Below, piece after piece: positions 8,992 through 18,402 of a DNA stretch of 41,661 nucleotides. This stretch comes from Bacteroidia bacterium (GTDB taxonomy: Bacteria > Bacteroidota > Bacteroidia > B-17B0 > Aurantibacillaceae). Location of the stretch: positions 1 through 41,661 of the forward strand of contig JALHPG010000019.1 in assembly GCA_022842625.1 (NCBI GenBank), given 5' to 3'. The notes under the pieces were generated by a model. The model was not told the origin of the DNA and searched no databases. It saw nothing but the letters and a program-made list of their open reading frames with translations. Every line of letters begins with the position of its first letter. The stretch's first letter is position 1. The position numbers and the translations under genes were made by a program.

Positions 8992-9873
8992 TTAATATTT
9001 TGCTCCTCCAATACCAATGTTTTCAATAGGATGCCAGGTAGTTTTAATTTCTTGTAGATCTAAAATTAAATAAGGATCTTGATTTTCTTCTTTATTCCAA
9101 TCTTTGTTCCAATTAAAAGAACGCTTAACGTTAAGCGAAGAGTTTTCAGAAATAACTTTTGCTTCTTCTTTATTTTCTCTGCAGTAAACAATGGCATTCA
9201 CATCCATGTGCGAAGAAAAATGACTGTGTAATTCTTTAGACGTGCCTGTTAATATATTCACTACTCCTCCCGGAAGATCTGACGTAGCAAGTACTTCGGC
9301 AAAGGTAATCGCACTTAAAGGCAAACTGTTTGAAGCTAACACCACACAAGTATTGCCACCACAAATAATTGGCGCAACAACACTAACTAATCCTAATAAG
9401 CCGGAATTCTCGGGAGCAATAACAGAAACAACACCGGTAGGCTCCGGTACTGAAAAATTGAAATGTGATGAGGCAACAGGATTAACAGAACTAAATAAAG
9501 CTGAATATTTGTCACACCAGCCGGCATAATACACTAGTCTGTCTATACTTTGTAAAACTTCTTTTTCTGCTGCTGCTTTTGAAACGCCTTGTAAAACTAA
9601 TTCTTCAACAAATTGAGTTCTTCTTCCTTCAAGCATTTCGGCAATTCGGTATAAGATCTGGCTGCGATTAAAAGCTGCTCTTCCACTCCAACCGCCAAAT
9701 GCAGAACGTGCAGCAACAACGGCATTTCTAAAATCTTTGCGCGACGATAAACAAACGTTAGCTATTGTTTCGTTTTTTTTATTTAATAATTCGTAATAGC
9801 GTCCACTTTCGGTGCGTGGAAATTGTCCGCCAATATATATTTTGTAAGTTTTTAATACGTTTAAACGAGGCAT
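8992..9873 (-). CDS. Short aldehyde-dehydrogenase-like protein, probable pseudoenzyme
   Basis: A 293-residue member of the ALDH superfamily; active ALDHs have about 450-500. The N-terminal NAD-binding half is recognisable: the entry segment KTYKIYIGGQFPRTESGRYY, then IAPENSGLLGLVSVVAPIICGGNT at about residues 150-173 and LPGGVVNILTG. The region that should carry the catalytic Cys and general-base Glu (ELGGK, GQxC) is missing. The Lys of the KPSE motif is replaced (LASNS). No out-of-frame continuation is seen, and the C-terminus (KTTWHPIENIGIGG) looks like an intentional end. Bacteroidota are known to carry such short ALDH homologues, often beside a full-length ALDH and deoC; here neither partner is adjacent. 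Likely a structural or regulatory partner rather than an enzyme (inference). Confidence 0.75.
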   Translation of the reverse strand: MPRLNVLKTYKIYIGGQFPRTESGRYYELLNKKNETIANVCLSSRKDFRNAVVAARSAFGGWSGRAAFNRSQILYRIAEMLEGRRTQFVEELVLQGVSKAAAEKEVLQSIDRLVYYAGWCDKYSALFSSVNPVASSHFNFSVPEPTGVVSVIAPENSGLLGLVSVVAPIICGGNTCVVLASNSLPLSAITFAEVLATSDLPGGVVNILTGTSKELHSHFSSHMDVNAIVYCRENKEEAKVISENSSLNVKRSFNWNKDWNKEENQDPYLILDLQEIKTTWHPIENIGIGGAKY

Positions 9874-9929
9874 GATGATCTACTGTTTTGAGTAGTAAAT
9901 ATAAGGGATTTTTTGATAAAAACTGCCCG

Positions 9930-11669
9930 TTAAAACGGAACAAAAGTAACACCAAACATAAAGTTAAAGCGCTGACTTGGATAACGATCCCACTTATAGT
10001 AACGCTGGTTTGCAATGTTATTAAACTTCACAAAAAAGCTTAACATTTTACTGTAACGGTATTCTGCTTCTAAATTAGCATCAACATAGCCCTTTAATTG
10101 TTTTGGACTTAAAGAAGCAACGCCATTGTTATCGGTTATTTGTGTTTGCGCCCATTGTTGCCCAACAAAAAACAGATCGGCTTTTACGATAATCTTACTT
10201 TGCAGATTATATATTCCCGAAAAAGTCAGATCAAAGTCGGGCTTTTGATAAGCGCGTGTTAAATTTTTTGTTTTATAGATGTAGTAATTCCCTTTAGCAA
10301 TTAAATTTAATTTTTCTTTAAACTGATATTTTAATTGTCCGCCAACGGTTAGTAAGGTTGTATTATCATACACCACACTAAAACGATTATAAACCTGATT
10401 TGCTCCGCTATAATCAATAACAAAAAACTGCAAACTGTCATATTGTGCGTAACTAACTTTTGCATCATAAGAAGTTTTGCTGCTTAAATTTCCTCTTAAT
10501 CCTATAAAGGCATTGTACTTATTATTTGTGTTTACGTATCTAAGTGTTGTATCAACAAACATGTTCTCTTTACTTAAACTTCTGAAACTATTTTTTATTA
10601 ATCCTCCATTTACACCGGCATAAGGAATGATCATATTCTCATATACATTATAATGAACATTAAGCTTAGGGAAAAAATAAAAGCGTGTTTCGTTTTTAAA
10701 ATTATCTAAGGTTCCGGTTAATCCAATATCTGCATGCCAAGCACTGCCGCTTGCTTCAAACGAAGGATTAATACTTACGATCAGATCATTGATAGTATCG
10801 TTAGCTTGTTTGTGATTATAAAAATCGGTAAGAAAGTTAACGTTCAGTTTTTCTTTATTAATGAACATACTTCCTAAGGCATTAAACTTAATGTTGTTCT
10901 CTGCTTCGCGATTTAAATTTTGTAAATTATAAAAACTTAAACCCAGGTCGTGGTTAATGTGAGTGCTATCTGTATAATGACTCACCAAACGTAATTTTGG
11001 TTGAACAAATTGATAACGCTGACGAGTAAAATCATTTTCTAATTTATTTAAACTCGTATCATATCCGTAATAATGAATTACGTTGCGCTCATAATCAAAA
11101 TCGCCGGACAAAGTATGTTTCTTGTAAAATTGTTTAGCAAAAATATTTATTTCATTATCACTATAACCACTATAACCCACATCCTCAAGGTGGGCCGTAC
11201 TAGAAAAATGTTTAAGGTGCGCACCGTAATTCATATCGCGAGAGCGAGTGTTAGCGATCCAAAATTCGCCGTATGGCATATTGTAAATTGGGCCGTAACC
11301 AACTTTTAATAACGAATGGTATAATTTATTTAATGGTTCGTTTTGCAATTTTGCCTGAGCAATTGGCTGCACTTGATATTTTGGAAATAAAGGCACACTG
11401 GTAATGCCGTATTTAATATTTTGGATTCGTTTTACTGTATCTTTTATTTCCGGCACATCCGAAAATTTAATCGCATCCTTTATTGTTGGTTGAAATTCGC
11501 TGGGCACATTGTAAATTTGTTCAGTACCCGTAGTTTGAGCCATACTGGCTGCGGCATAAAACAAAACAATTAAAATGATCAATAACCACTCTATCTGACT
11601 TTTTTGTCGTTTAGTTAGTAAGGACTCTTTTTCAGCCTGCTTTGTTTGCGGTATGTTTGCTATACTCAT
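9930..11669 (-). CDS. TonB-dependent-receptor-like outer membrane barrel without plug
   Basis: A 579-residue outer-membrane protein. A rather long polar n-region (residues 1-27) precedes a hydrophobic signal (about 28-43, ending ASMAQ). After it comes a short periplasmic segment with EQIYNVPSEFQPTIKDAIKF. The rest is alternating aromatic beta strands through to a C-terminal strand ending in FMFGVTFVPF, with the terminal Phe typical of outer-membrane barrels. The last 40 residues (FFVKFNNIANQRYYKWDRYP) resemble the end of TonB-dependent receptors, but no plug domain or TonB box is present. The gene follows the TPR gene on the same strand after 9 bp, so the two products very probably work together at the outer membrane. 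Substrate unknown. Confidence 0.75.
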   Translation of the reverse strand: MSIANIPQTKQAEKESLLTKRQKSQIEWLLIILIVLFYAAASMAQTTGTEQIYNVPSEFQPTIKDAIKFSDVPEIKDTVKRIQNIKYGITSVPLFPKYQVQPIAQAKLQNEPLNKLYHSLLKVGYGPIYNMPYGEFWIANTRSRDMNYGAHLKHFSSTAHLEDVGYSGYSDNEINIFAKQFYKKHTLSGDFDYERNVIHYYGYDTSLNKLENDFTRQRYQFVQPKLRLVSHYTDSTHINHDLGLSFYNLQNLNREAENNIKFNALGSMFINKEKLNVNFLTDFYNHKQANDTINDLIVSINPSFEASGSAWHADIGLTGTLDNFKNETRFYFFPKLNVHYNVYENMIIPYAGVNGGLIKNSFRSLSKENMFVDTTLRYVNTNNKYNAFIGLRGNLSSKTSYDAKVSYAQYDSLQFFVIDYSGANQVYNRFSVVYDNTTLLTVGGQLKYQFKEKLNLIAKGNYYIYKTKNLTRAYQKPDFDLTFSGIYNLQSKIIVKADLFFVGQQWAQTQITDNNGVASLSPKQLKGYVDANLEAEYRYSKMLSFFVKFNNIANQRYYKWDRYPSQRFNFMFGVTFVPF

Positions 11670-11678
11670 GTAATGCTA

Positions 11679-14600
11679 TTATTTTGGTTGCTGAATATTA
11701 GTTGTGTTAGATGGCACTGCGGGAGTTTCTGCTTCAAATTTTATTTCCTGCATTATAGAAGAATCTTTTTCGCTTTCATTAAAACGAATCTTCATATCCA
11801 TATTTTGATTTAATTTTTCTTTCTCAGCTTTCTCAACTTCTTTTGCTTTAATTACTTCTAAACGTTTTTTTGCCTCATCAATATATTCTTGTTTTGGCTT
11901 GTTATCTATTAACGTTTCTAAAATAACTTGCGCATCGGCATCATCACCCTTAGCCATATAGGCATCAGCCAACAACAACATACCCTTGTTATTCCAATCA
12001 TCATTACTGTATTCGTAACTAATTAATTTATTGATCGTTTTTTCAACTTCCTTATAATCTTTTTTAGTGTATTGAATTTTAGCGATATGATAATAAGCCT
12101 CAGCTCCTGTTACATTCTTTGAAGCTTTTGTCATTGCCTTAAATTCTAACATGGCATCATCATAACGCGCTGTTTCAAATAATGATTTTGCCTTGATGTA
12201 TTTTGCTTCAGTAGTTTGTTGTGGTGTTAGTTTTTCGGTATTTAAAACCTTAGTACATTCTGTTAAAGCTGTTTCAAACTGATTTAAATAAAAAGCACAA
12301 CGCATTGCTCCTAACTTGGAAAGGCTTTTATTTACCGGTGATTCAGCTATTTCTTGCAATTGTAAATACAAAGGTAAAGCCTCTTGATATTTTTTATCCT
12401 TATAATATAAATAGGATGCTTTAGTAAGTGCAACTTCGCTGTAAAGTCCTCGTGGTTTTTGTATTACAAATAAATAGCCGGGTAATGCTTTTTCAAACAA
12501 ACCTTTATTGTAAGCACATTCTGCATTGCTAAATTGTGCTTCGTTTATGTATTTACCATTTGGAAATTTAGAAATGTATGCTTCCCACTTTGGCATGGCT
12601 GCATCACAATCTTTTTGCGTATAAAATGCATCATAAGCGGCAAGATAGGTAGCTTTCTCAATTTGATTCTCAGATAAAGGATTTCCTAGAGCCACAAAAT
12701 ACTTTTCCATTTCATCGATCTTACCTTTTTCGGTAAATATCTTTTTAATGATATCTAAAATATCTTTTGCCGACTCACTCTTTGAATCGTATTTTACAAA
12801 TTTGTCAAAATACTCAAAGGCTTTATCGTCTTGTTTACGCTCATAATAAATATTACCAAGCTGCGCATTACAATTAGGTGTAAAAGATGAATTAGGATAA
12901 TTTTTTAAGATCTTATTATAGTAAACGATCGCGTTTTCCTGATCCTTTAAGTTGTTATAATACGTTTCGGCAATTTCATTTAAAGCCGCGCTTAAATAGT
13001 TAGAGCCGGGGTAACGCGATTCTATTTTTTTTAGTTCTTCAACTTTTATTGCATAATTTTTATTTAAACCATCGCATAAAGCCTTTTGGTATAAACAATA
13101 ATCTACATCTAATTTATTTTTTGCAATGGCAATTTTGTAATTATCAGAGGCTTGTGCAAAATCACGATTCATAAAGTAACTATCGCCTACTCTAATATGA
13201 GCGTCCGTTATTTTATTTTCGTCATACGTGTTTTTAGTAAGTAAAAACTTTCTGAATGAAATATTTGCATTGGTGAAATCTTCTTTCTCTTTACGCTGGA
13301 AATAAGAATAACCTAATGCATAATTACTAAGATCGTATTCTTTTAACTGAGTTGCGCCATCCATTATCTGGAACTTCTTCCAAATGTCAATTGAAGTAGT
13401 ATAATCTTTTCTGATGAAAGAGATCTCGCCTAACCAGTATTGATTTAAGGCGTTTAATTTTAGGTCAGAATTTTGTTGTAATGATTTTTTAAATTCTTTT
13501 TCGGCATTTGTAAGATCGTTATTATTAAAATGTTCAACGCCTTTAAAATAAATTAATTTTTGATAGGTTACTTTTAAAATTGGATCGATGGTTTCTAAGG
13601 CTTCTATACTCTTAATAGCAAGGTCATAATTTTTAGTGGTTGAATAAACATTAATTAAAAAATTATAACACTCTTCTTTTCTTGCTGAGTTAGGATACTC
13701 TTTTAAATATTTTGAAAACGCTTTAACCGCCTCGTTAAAAGGACTAAAATCTAATTCATAGCTCAATTTCGCAAAACCAAATAAAGCATCTTCGGCAATT
13801 TTTTTATCGAAATTTATTTGATAAGCACTGTAATACGCGCCTTTGGCTTTAATTTTTTCGCCCAACTTCAAATAACAATCTGCCATATGATACCAAGCGC
13901 TTTGCGATAAAGTATCTTTATCTGCAGTTACTTTTTCGAAATTAATTACAGCATTCGTGCAATCATTTATTTTGTAATAACAATACCCTAAGGCATAACT
14001 CCCATGGGCGTTACCGGTTGAGAGGTCGGTTTTCTTTAAATACACCAAGGCGTTAGAATAATCTTTTAAATTAAAATAACTCTCTCCTATCATGCGGTTT
14101 ATTTCGCTTTCTTTTTGAATATTGGCACTGTCATTTAAAAGTGCAGGCGCTTCTTTTACAACCTGACTGTATTTTCCCTGAATAAAATAGATCTGCGTTA
14201 TGTAATAAGGAACAACGCTGCCAAAGGTTTCGTTACCAACTAAACGATTAAAACCTTGCAATGCTATTTCGTAACTTTTTTCTTTGTAGGCTATGTGTGA
14301 GTAATAGTAATTTGCCGGAAAAGCGTATTTATTATCCACATCTTTTATTTCGTAAAAATCAGCTTTCGCTTTTGTGTCTTGGCCAACCTCTAAATCACTG
14401 TAACCACGCTTAAAGTAGAGCTCTGCCAATTGGTCTTTATCTAATTTATAAATATCTACCTTTTCAAAAAACTCAATTGTTTCGGGATATTTTTTCTTTC
14501 TGAAATTCGATTTTCCCAAGTAAAAATTTGCGTTATTGATCTTATTGCTCTCCGGATGCTTTTGCACAAATTGTTTCATTTGCCATTCACCATCCTTATT

Positions 14601-14846
14601 AAAAAGTTCTATAGCGCAGGCTGCCGAATAATAGATCGCGTCTGTTTTTAAGATCTTTGAATTACTTGTCAGAACATAATCATTAAAACTTTTTTGCGCC
14701 TGCACAAATTGTTTTTTATCAAAAAGGTCTAAACCCTGCTTGTACAGGGCTTCTTTATCGGTAAAAATTGCAGTTCTTTGCCCAAAAATATTGGAACTAA
14801 AAACTACAAAGAGTGCCAGGGCACTTATTTTTATTATGTGCTTCAT
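11679..14846 (-). CDS. Large secreted TPR protein (1055 aa)
   Basis: A signal peptide (MKHIIKISALALFVVFSSN, cut near FGQ) is followed by a long solenoid of about 20 or more tetratricopeptide repeats covering nearly the whole protein. Repeated patterns such as YNNLKDQENAIVYYNKILKN and KPETIEFFEKV/AYNKGLFEKALPGY occur at 34-38 residue spacing. A charged C-terminal tail (about residues 985-1055, rich in Lys and Glu, ending in Pro, Thr, Asn and Gln) follows. The export signal places it in the periplasm, where TPR solenoids act as scaffolds. Its stop lies 9 bp before the start of the barrel gene, indicating an operon and a physical partnership (inference). Large TPR plus receptor-like barrel pairs are conserved in Bacteroidota but lack a settled function as far as I know. 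Confidence 0.85.
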   Translation of the reverse strand: MKHIIKISALALFVVFSSNIFGQRTAIFTDKEALYKQGLDLFDKKQFVQAQKSFNDYVLTSNSKILKTDAIYYSAACAIELFNKDGEWQMKQFVQKHPESNKINNANFYLGKSNFRKKKYPETIEFFEKVDIYKLDKDQLAELYFKRGYSDLEVGQDTKAKADFYEIKDVDNKYAFPANYYYSHIAYKEKSYEIALQGFNRLVGNETFGSVVPYYITQIYFIQGKYSQVVKEAPALLNDSANIQKESEINRMIGESYFNLKDYSNALVYLKKTDLSTGNAHGSYALGYCYYKINDCTNAVINFEKVTADKDTLSQSAWYHMADCYLKLGEKIKAKGAYYSAYQINFDKKIAEDALFGFAKLSYELDFSPFNEAVKAFSKYLKEYPNSARKEECYNFLINVYSTTKNYDLAIKSIEALETIDPILKVTYQKLIYFKGVEHFNNNDLTNAEKEFKKSLQQNSDLKLNALNQYWLGEISFIRKDYTTSIDIWKKFQIMDGATQLKEYDLSNYALGYSYFQRKEKEDFTNANISFRKFLLTKNTYDENKITDAHIRVGDSYFMNRDFAQASDNYKIAIAKNKLDVDYCLYQKALCDGLNKNYAIKVEELKKIESRYPGSNYLSAALNEIAETYYNNLKDQENAIVYYNKILKNYPNSSFTPNCNAQLGNIYYERKQDDKAFEYFDKFVKYDSKSESAKDILDIIKKIFTEKGKIDEMEKYFVALGNPLSENQIEKATYLAAYDAFYTQKDCDAAMPKWEAYISKFPNGKYINEAQFSNAECAYNKGLFEKALPGYLFVIQKPRGLYSEVALTKASYLYYKDKKYQEALPLYLQLQEIAESPVNKSLSKLGAMRCAFYLNQFETALTECTKVLNTEKLTPQQTTEAKYIKAKSLFETARYDDAMLEFKAMTKASKNVTGAEAYYHIAKIQYTKKDYKEVEKTINKLISYEYSNDDWNNKGMLLLADAYMAKGDDADAQVILETLIDNKPKQEYIDEAKKRLEVIKAKEVEKAEKEKLNQNMDMKIRFNESEKDSSIMQEIKFEAETPAVPSNTTNIQQPK

Positions 14847-15008
14847 TAATTTAAAATTGACAAAATTTTATCACACTAAATTTACTTTGCCTTAGGCTAC
14901 CGTTTGTTGTTGTGCTTGCGCAGTTATTAACCCTAGTGTGTTGATATTGGAATAACTCTTTTTAGAATAAAAGTTACAATCCCTTTAACTTAGAAGTTTA
15001 TTTAAACT

Positions 15009-15677
15009 ATGAGCGAACTGATAAAATTTGATAATGTAACGATCTTTCAGGACGAACGTCCCATTGTTGGCAATTTGAGTGTTGAAGTTAAGAAAGGCGA
15101 ATTCGTTTATTTACTTGGCAAAACAGGAAGCGGAAAAAGTAGTTTTTTAAAAACCATTTACGGCGATTTAACATTAAATAACGGCACAGCAAAGGTTTGT
15201 GGCTTTAGCTTGAACGATCTTAAGCAAAAAGAAATTCCTTACTTAAGAAGAAGATTAGGAATTGTTTTTCAGGATTTTCAGTTACTTGGCGATAGAAATA
15301 TTTATGAGAACTTAAAGTTTGTAATGAAGGCAACAGGCTGGAAAGAAGAACCCAAAATTAAAGAACGTATACTAGATGTTCTCAAACAAGTTAATTTGGA
15401 CGGGAAAGAAAATAAAATGCCGCACGAACTTTCGGGTGGAGAACAACAGCGTGTAAGTATTGCGCGCGCTTTGGTAAATAATCCCGAAATAATTTTAGCC
15501 GATGAGCCAACCGGAAATTTAGATCCGGAAACCTCTGAAGAAATTTTAATTCTCTTAAAAAAATTAAGCGAAACCGGTTGCGCCGTTTTATTTGCAACAC
15601 ATGATATGATCGTGTACAACAAATTTAAATCTCGCACACTGCTTTTTGAGAACGGAAAAATGATCGAGAAGAATTAA
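15009..15677 (+). CDS. ftsE: Cell division ATP-binding protein FtsE
   Basis: ATPase of the FtsEX complex, which controls peptidoglycan hydrolases at the septum. It has 222 residues with Walker A GKTGSGKS at 37-44, the Q-loop IVFQDFQLLGDRNIYENLKF, signature LSGGEQQR near residue 140 and Walker B ILADEPTGNLDP. The DFQLL and LDPETSEEI patterns are those of FtsE rather than of LolD or MacB. ftsX is not adjacent, a common arrangement in Bacteroidota. It is divergent from the TPR gene over a 162-bp gap, and its end overlaps the convergent M3 peptidase stop by 4 bp (15674-15677). A MacB/LolD-type ATPase is the alternative; FtsE is favoured by its length and motifs. Confidence 0.85.
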   Translation: MSELIKFDNVTIFQDERPIVGNLSVEVKKGEFVYLLGKTGSGKSSFLKTIYGDLTLNNGTAKVCGFSLNDLKQKEIPYLRRRLGIVFQDFQLLGDRNIYENLKFVMKATGWKEEPKIKERILDVLKQVNLDGKENKMPHELSGGEQQRVSIARALVNNPEIILADEPTGNLDPETSEEILILLKKLSETGCAVLFATHDMIVYNKFKSRTLLFENGKMIEKN

Positions 15678-17365
15678 ATTTTCGCGTACTCCTCTTTCAC
15701 AAAATCCATTAACTCTTTTATATAAGCCGGACTAAAATCAAATTTTATTCCTGCGGCTTCATAAATTTTAGGGATCGATTGCGTGTACCCTAATGCTAAT
15801 GCTTTTTTATAATTCTCTATTGCCAACTTTGGGTTAGTTTTATAATTACGCCATACAGCAACCGCGCCTAATTGCGCAAAGCCATATTCAATGTAATAAA
15901 AGGGTACTTCGTATAAATGCAACTGAACTTGCCATCTGCGTTTTAAATTATTTTCTAGTCCTTTATAATTTATTACACTGCTTCCAAAATCTGCAATTAT
16001 TTTTTGCCATGCTTCATAACGGTCTGCAACTGTGTGCTTAGGATTTTCGTATATCCAATGTTGAAATTTATCAATAGCCGCTATCCACGGCAATGTATCC
16101 ATTACGCCTTCTAACTGCTGACGTTTTGCTCTTTTTAATTCTTCATCGGTCTTAAAAAACTCATCCCAATGTTCCATACTCATTAACTCCATGCTCATAC
16201 TTGCCAATTCTGCAACTTCGCTAGGTGGCGATTTAAAATCTACCAACTCAAGATCAAAATCTAAAAACGAATGAATGGCATGTCCGCCTTCATGCACCAT
16301 AGTTACAAGATCGCGATGCAAGCCAACCGAATTCATAAAAATAAACGGCACATCAGTTTCGTATAAAGGATATTGATATCCTCCGGGCGCCTTTCCTAAT
16401 CTGCTTTCCAGATCGAGACGTTTCATTTTTTGCATGGTATTGATGCAATCACCAAAAAACGGATCCAATTTATTAAAACACGAAATGGTTTTATCAATTA
16501 ATTCTTGTGCTGTGGTAAATGGTTTTAATGGTGGCAAACCTTCTTCTTCAACAGAAGTGTCCCAAGGTCTGTAATCATCTAATTTTAATTTCTCTTTACG
16601 TTTTTGATCATGCGCGTTAATTAAAGGCACTGCGTGTAATTTGACAGCTTCGTGAAAATTTAAACAGTCTTGCACAGAATAATCAAAACGCGCCAAGGCC
16701 TGATGTTTATAATCGCGGAAATTTTTAAAGCCTGCATTTAAGGCTACTTGATGACGCAACTCAATTAATTTCGTAAAAAGATCGTTCAACGCTGTTTCAT
16801 CCTCAGATCTGCGCGATTGTACTTTTTCATAAACTTCTTGTCTAACAGCTCTATTAAGGTCTTTTAAAAATATTCCTGCTTTTTGCAAGGTCATTTTTTC
16901 TCCTGCATATTCAATGCTTTGTGCGCCGTTAATTTCGCCAAACTGTTGTTCTAACTCCTGCAATTTTGTATTTAAAGGAATATTTTCTTCTCTAAAAAGA
17001 TCGATACTGTTTTTTATTCCGCGTAAATAAATATCATAACCTGCTTTGGTTAACTGATCTTTAAAAGGTGTTGCAATGATCTTTTTATTTAAGTCGTTTG
17101 CAATGGGCGACATGTGCGGCTCAATGTTCTGAACAAAATCATTAAAACTATCACGCAGTTCAGTATTCGCTGTATCGCAGGTCATTTTAATATAACGCCA
17201 TGCCATGTTCTCACTAATTACTGCACTTAATTCGCTGTAATCTTTTAACCACTTTTCTAATTCGCTAACAGAATTGATGGCTCTGTTTTGAAGCTCAGTA
17301 AAATAAGGTTTTAATAATTCCCAAGTAGTAACTGTAAAATCGGGCTTAACAAAATTTCTTTTCAT
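15674..17365 (-). CDS. M3 family oligoendopeptidase (PepF-like)
   Basis: A zinc metallopeptidase of family M3 that degrades oligopeptides, probably in the cytoplasm because no signal peptide is seen. It is 563 residues, the usual size for the M3B/PepF group. The zinc site is HEGGH at residues 358-362, with the third ligand Glu386 in SPPSEVAE 28 residues after the first His, the expected spacing. Upstream are the conserved GKAPGGYQYPL and DVPFIFMNS segments, and downstream FYYIEYGFAQLGA with the Tyr residues used in substrate binding. It lies 9 bp after a patatin-like gene on the same strand, so they may be cotranscribed. Confidence 0.9.
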   Translation of the reverse strand: MKRNFVKPDFTVTTWELLKPYFTELQNRAINSVSELEKWLKDYSELSAVISENMAWRYIKMTCDTANTELRDSFNDFVQNIEPHMSPIANDLNKKIIATPFKDQLTKAGYDIYLRGIKNSIDLFREENIPLNTKLQELEQQFGEINGAQSIEYAGEKMTLQKAGIFLKDLNRAVRQEVYEKVQSRRSEDETALNDLFTKLIELRHQVALNAGFKNFRDYKHQALARFDYSVQDCLNFHEAVKLHAVPLINAHDQKRKEKLKLDDYRPWDTSVEEEGLPPLKPFTTAQELIDKTISCFNKLDPFFGDCINTMQKMKRLDLESRLGKAPGGYQYPLYETDVPFIFMNSVGLHRDLVTMVHEGGHAIHSFLDFDLELVDFKSPPSEVAELASMSMELMSMEHWDEFFKTDEELKRAKRQQLEGVMDTLPWIAAIDKFQHWIYENPKHTVADRYEAWQKIIADFGSSVINYKGLENNLKRRWQVQLHLYEVPFYYIEYGFAQLGAVAVWRNYKTNPKLAIENYKKALALGYTQSIPKIYEAAGIKFDFSPAYIKELMDFVKEEYAKI

Positions 17366-17374
17366 AATTTAAAA

Positions 17375-18379
17375 TTAAATATGGAATGTTGATCTTTCTT
17401 CAAGGTTGTCGTAATTAGCCTCTATCCATTTATCGCATGCTTGATAACCTAAATTTTTTAAGTGCATTAAAAAATCCCAACTTGTGTTTAGTTTGCTTGA
17501 TAAATTAAATTCACCCAAAGCATTATCTGCACTAATGCGATGAAGATTTATCTTTTTTAATTTGCCGTCAAGAGTAATTCCTTTATCCACGAGGTCATTA
17601 ATAAATTCCATGTGTTTGATCTCTAAGGCTAATGAGGAATTAAAACTTATTTCATTCACTCGGTCTTTAATTTCTTCTATGTTCGAAGGAACAGTATTGG
17701 TATTAAATGGATTTACCTGTATCAATAATATATCATCGGTGCCTTCGGTATGCTCTGTTAAGGGCGACAACGGCGGGTTACCCATATAACCGCCATCCCA
17801 ATAAAATTCACCGTTAATTTCAACGGCCGCATACATGTATGGCAAACAAGCACTTGCCATAATTGCTTTAGAGCTTATTTCGCTTGGACCAAAAATTTTA
17901 GGCTCACAGGTCTTTACATTTGTTGCACAAACAAATAATTTTGGAGGGCTCATTTTATGCAACTCATCAAAATCGATCAATTCGTTCAATATTTTTTCAA
18001 GCGGATTAAGCTTAAGCGGATTCATTTGCCCAGGAGATAAATTTTCGGAAGCCATTGTAAAAAATTTATAGCTAGGCGAATAATCCATGTTACCTGGACC
18101 CATCATTTTATCAAACCAACTTGGCTGTAAGGGCGATAATTTTCCGGCTTCAGAAATTTTATGCCAAAATTTTACCAATAAATGTTTTGCCAAATTCCTT
18201 CCTCCTTTGTTTAAACCATAAATAGTGCAAACACCATTCATAGCACCTGCGCTTGTACCGCAAATGCCATCAATTTCTATTCTTGGCTCATCCAACAATC
18301 TATCAATAACTCCCCAGGAATAAGCGCCGTGAGCACCACCGCCTTGCAATGCTACATCAATTTTTTTTACTTTGGTCAT
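17375..18379 (-). CDS. Patatin-like phospholipase
   Basis: A serine lipid acyl hydrolase of the patatin family, 334 residues. The oxyanion-hole motif GGGAHG is at residues 13-18. The nucleophile elbow GTSAG has Ser43, and the dyad Asp195 lies in DGGYMGNPP. No signal peptide, transmembrane anchor or barrel domain is visible, so it is probably a cytoplasmic or peripheral lipase rather than a T5-secreted one. The second half (residues 200-334) contains the usual helical region. It starts 23 bp after the DUF5819-like gene and ends 9 bp before the M3 peptidase gene; the three minus-strand genes may form one transcription unit. The natural substrate cannot be told from sequence. Confidence 0.9.
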   Translation of the reverse strand: MTKVKKIDVALQGGGAHGAYSWGVIDRLLDEPRIEIDGICGTSAGAMNGVCTIYGLNKGGRNLAKHLLVKFWHKISEAGKLSPLQPSWFDKMMGPGNMDYSPSYKFFTMASENLSPGQMNPLKLNPLEKILNELIDFDELHKMSPPKLFVCATNVKTCEPKIFGPSEISSKAIMASACLPYMYAAVEINGEFYWDGGYMGNPPLSPLTEHTEGTDDILLIQVNPFNTNTVPSNIEEIKDRVNEISFNSSLALEIKHMEFINDLVDKGITLDGKLKKINLHRISADNALGEFNLSSKLNTSWDFLMHLKNLGYQACDKWIEANYDNLEERSTFHI

Positions 18380-18402
18380 ACGTTAAAAATAGCAATAAAA
18401 AA

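Noticed and set aside
9779..10015. Minus-strand frame of 78 codons between the ALDH-like and barrel genes
   Set aside because: It overlaps both genes in other frames and has no family features; a shadow frame.
14847..15008. GCCTTAGGC palindrome in the divergent TPR/ftsE gap as an operator
   Set aside because: Too short and without supporting repeats; chance palindrome at this length.
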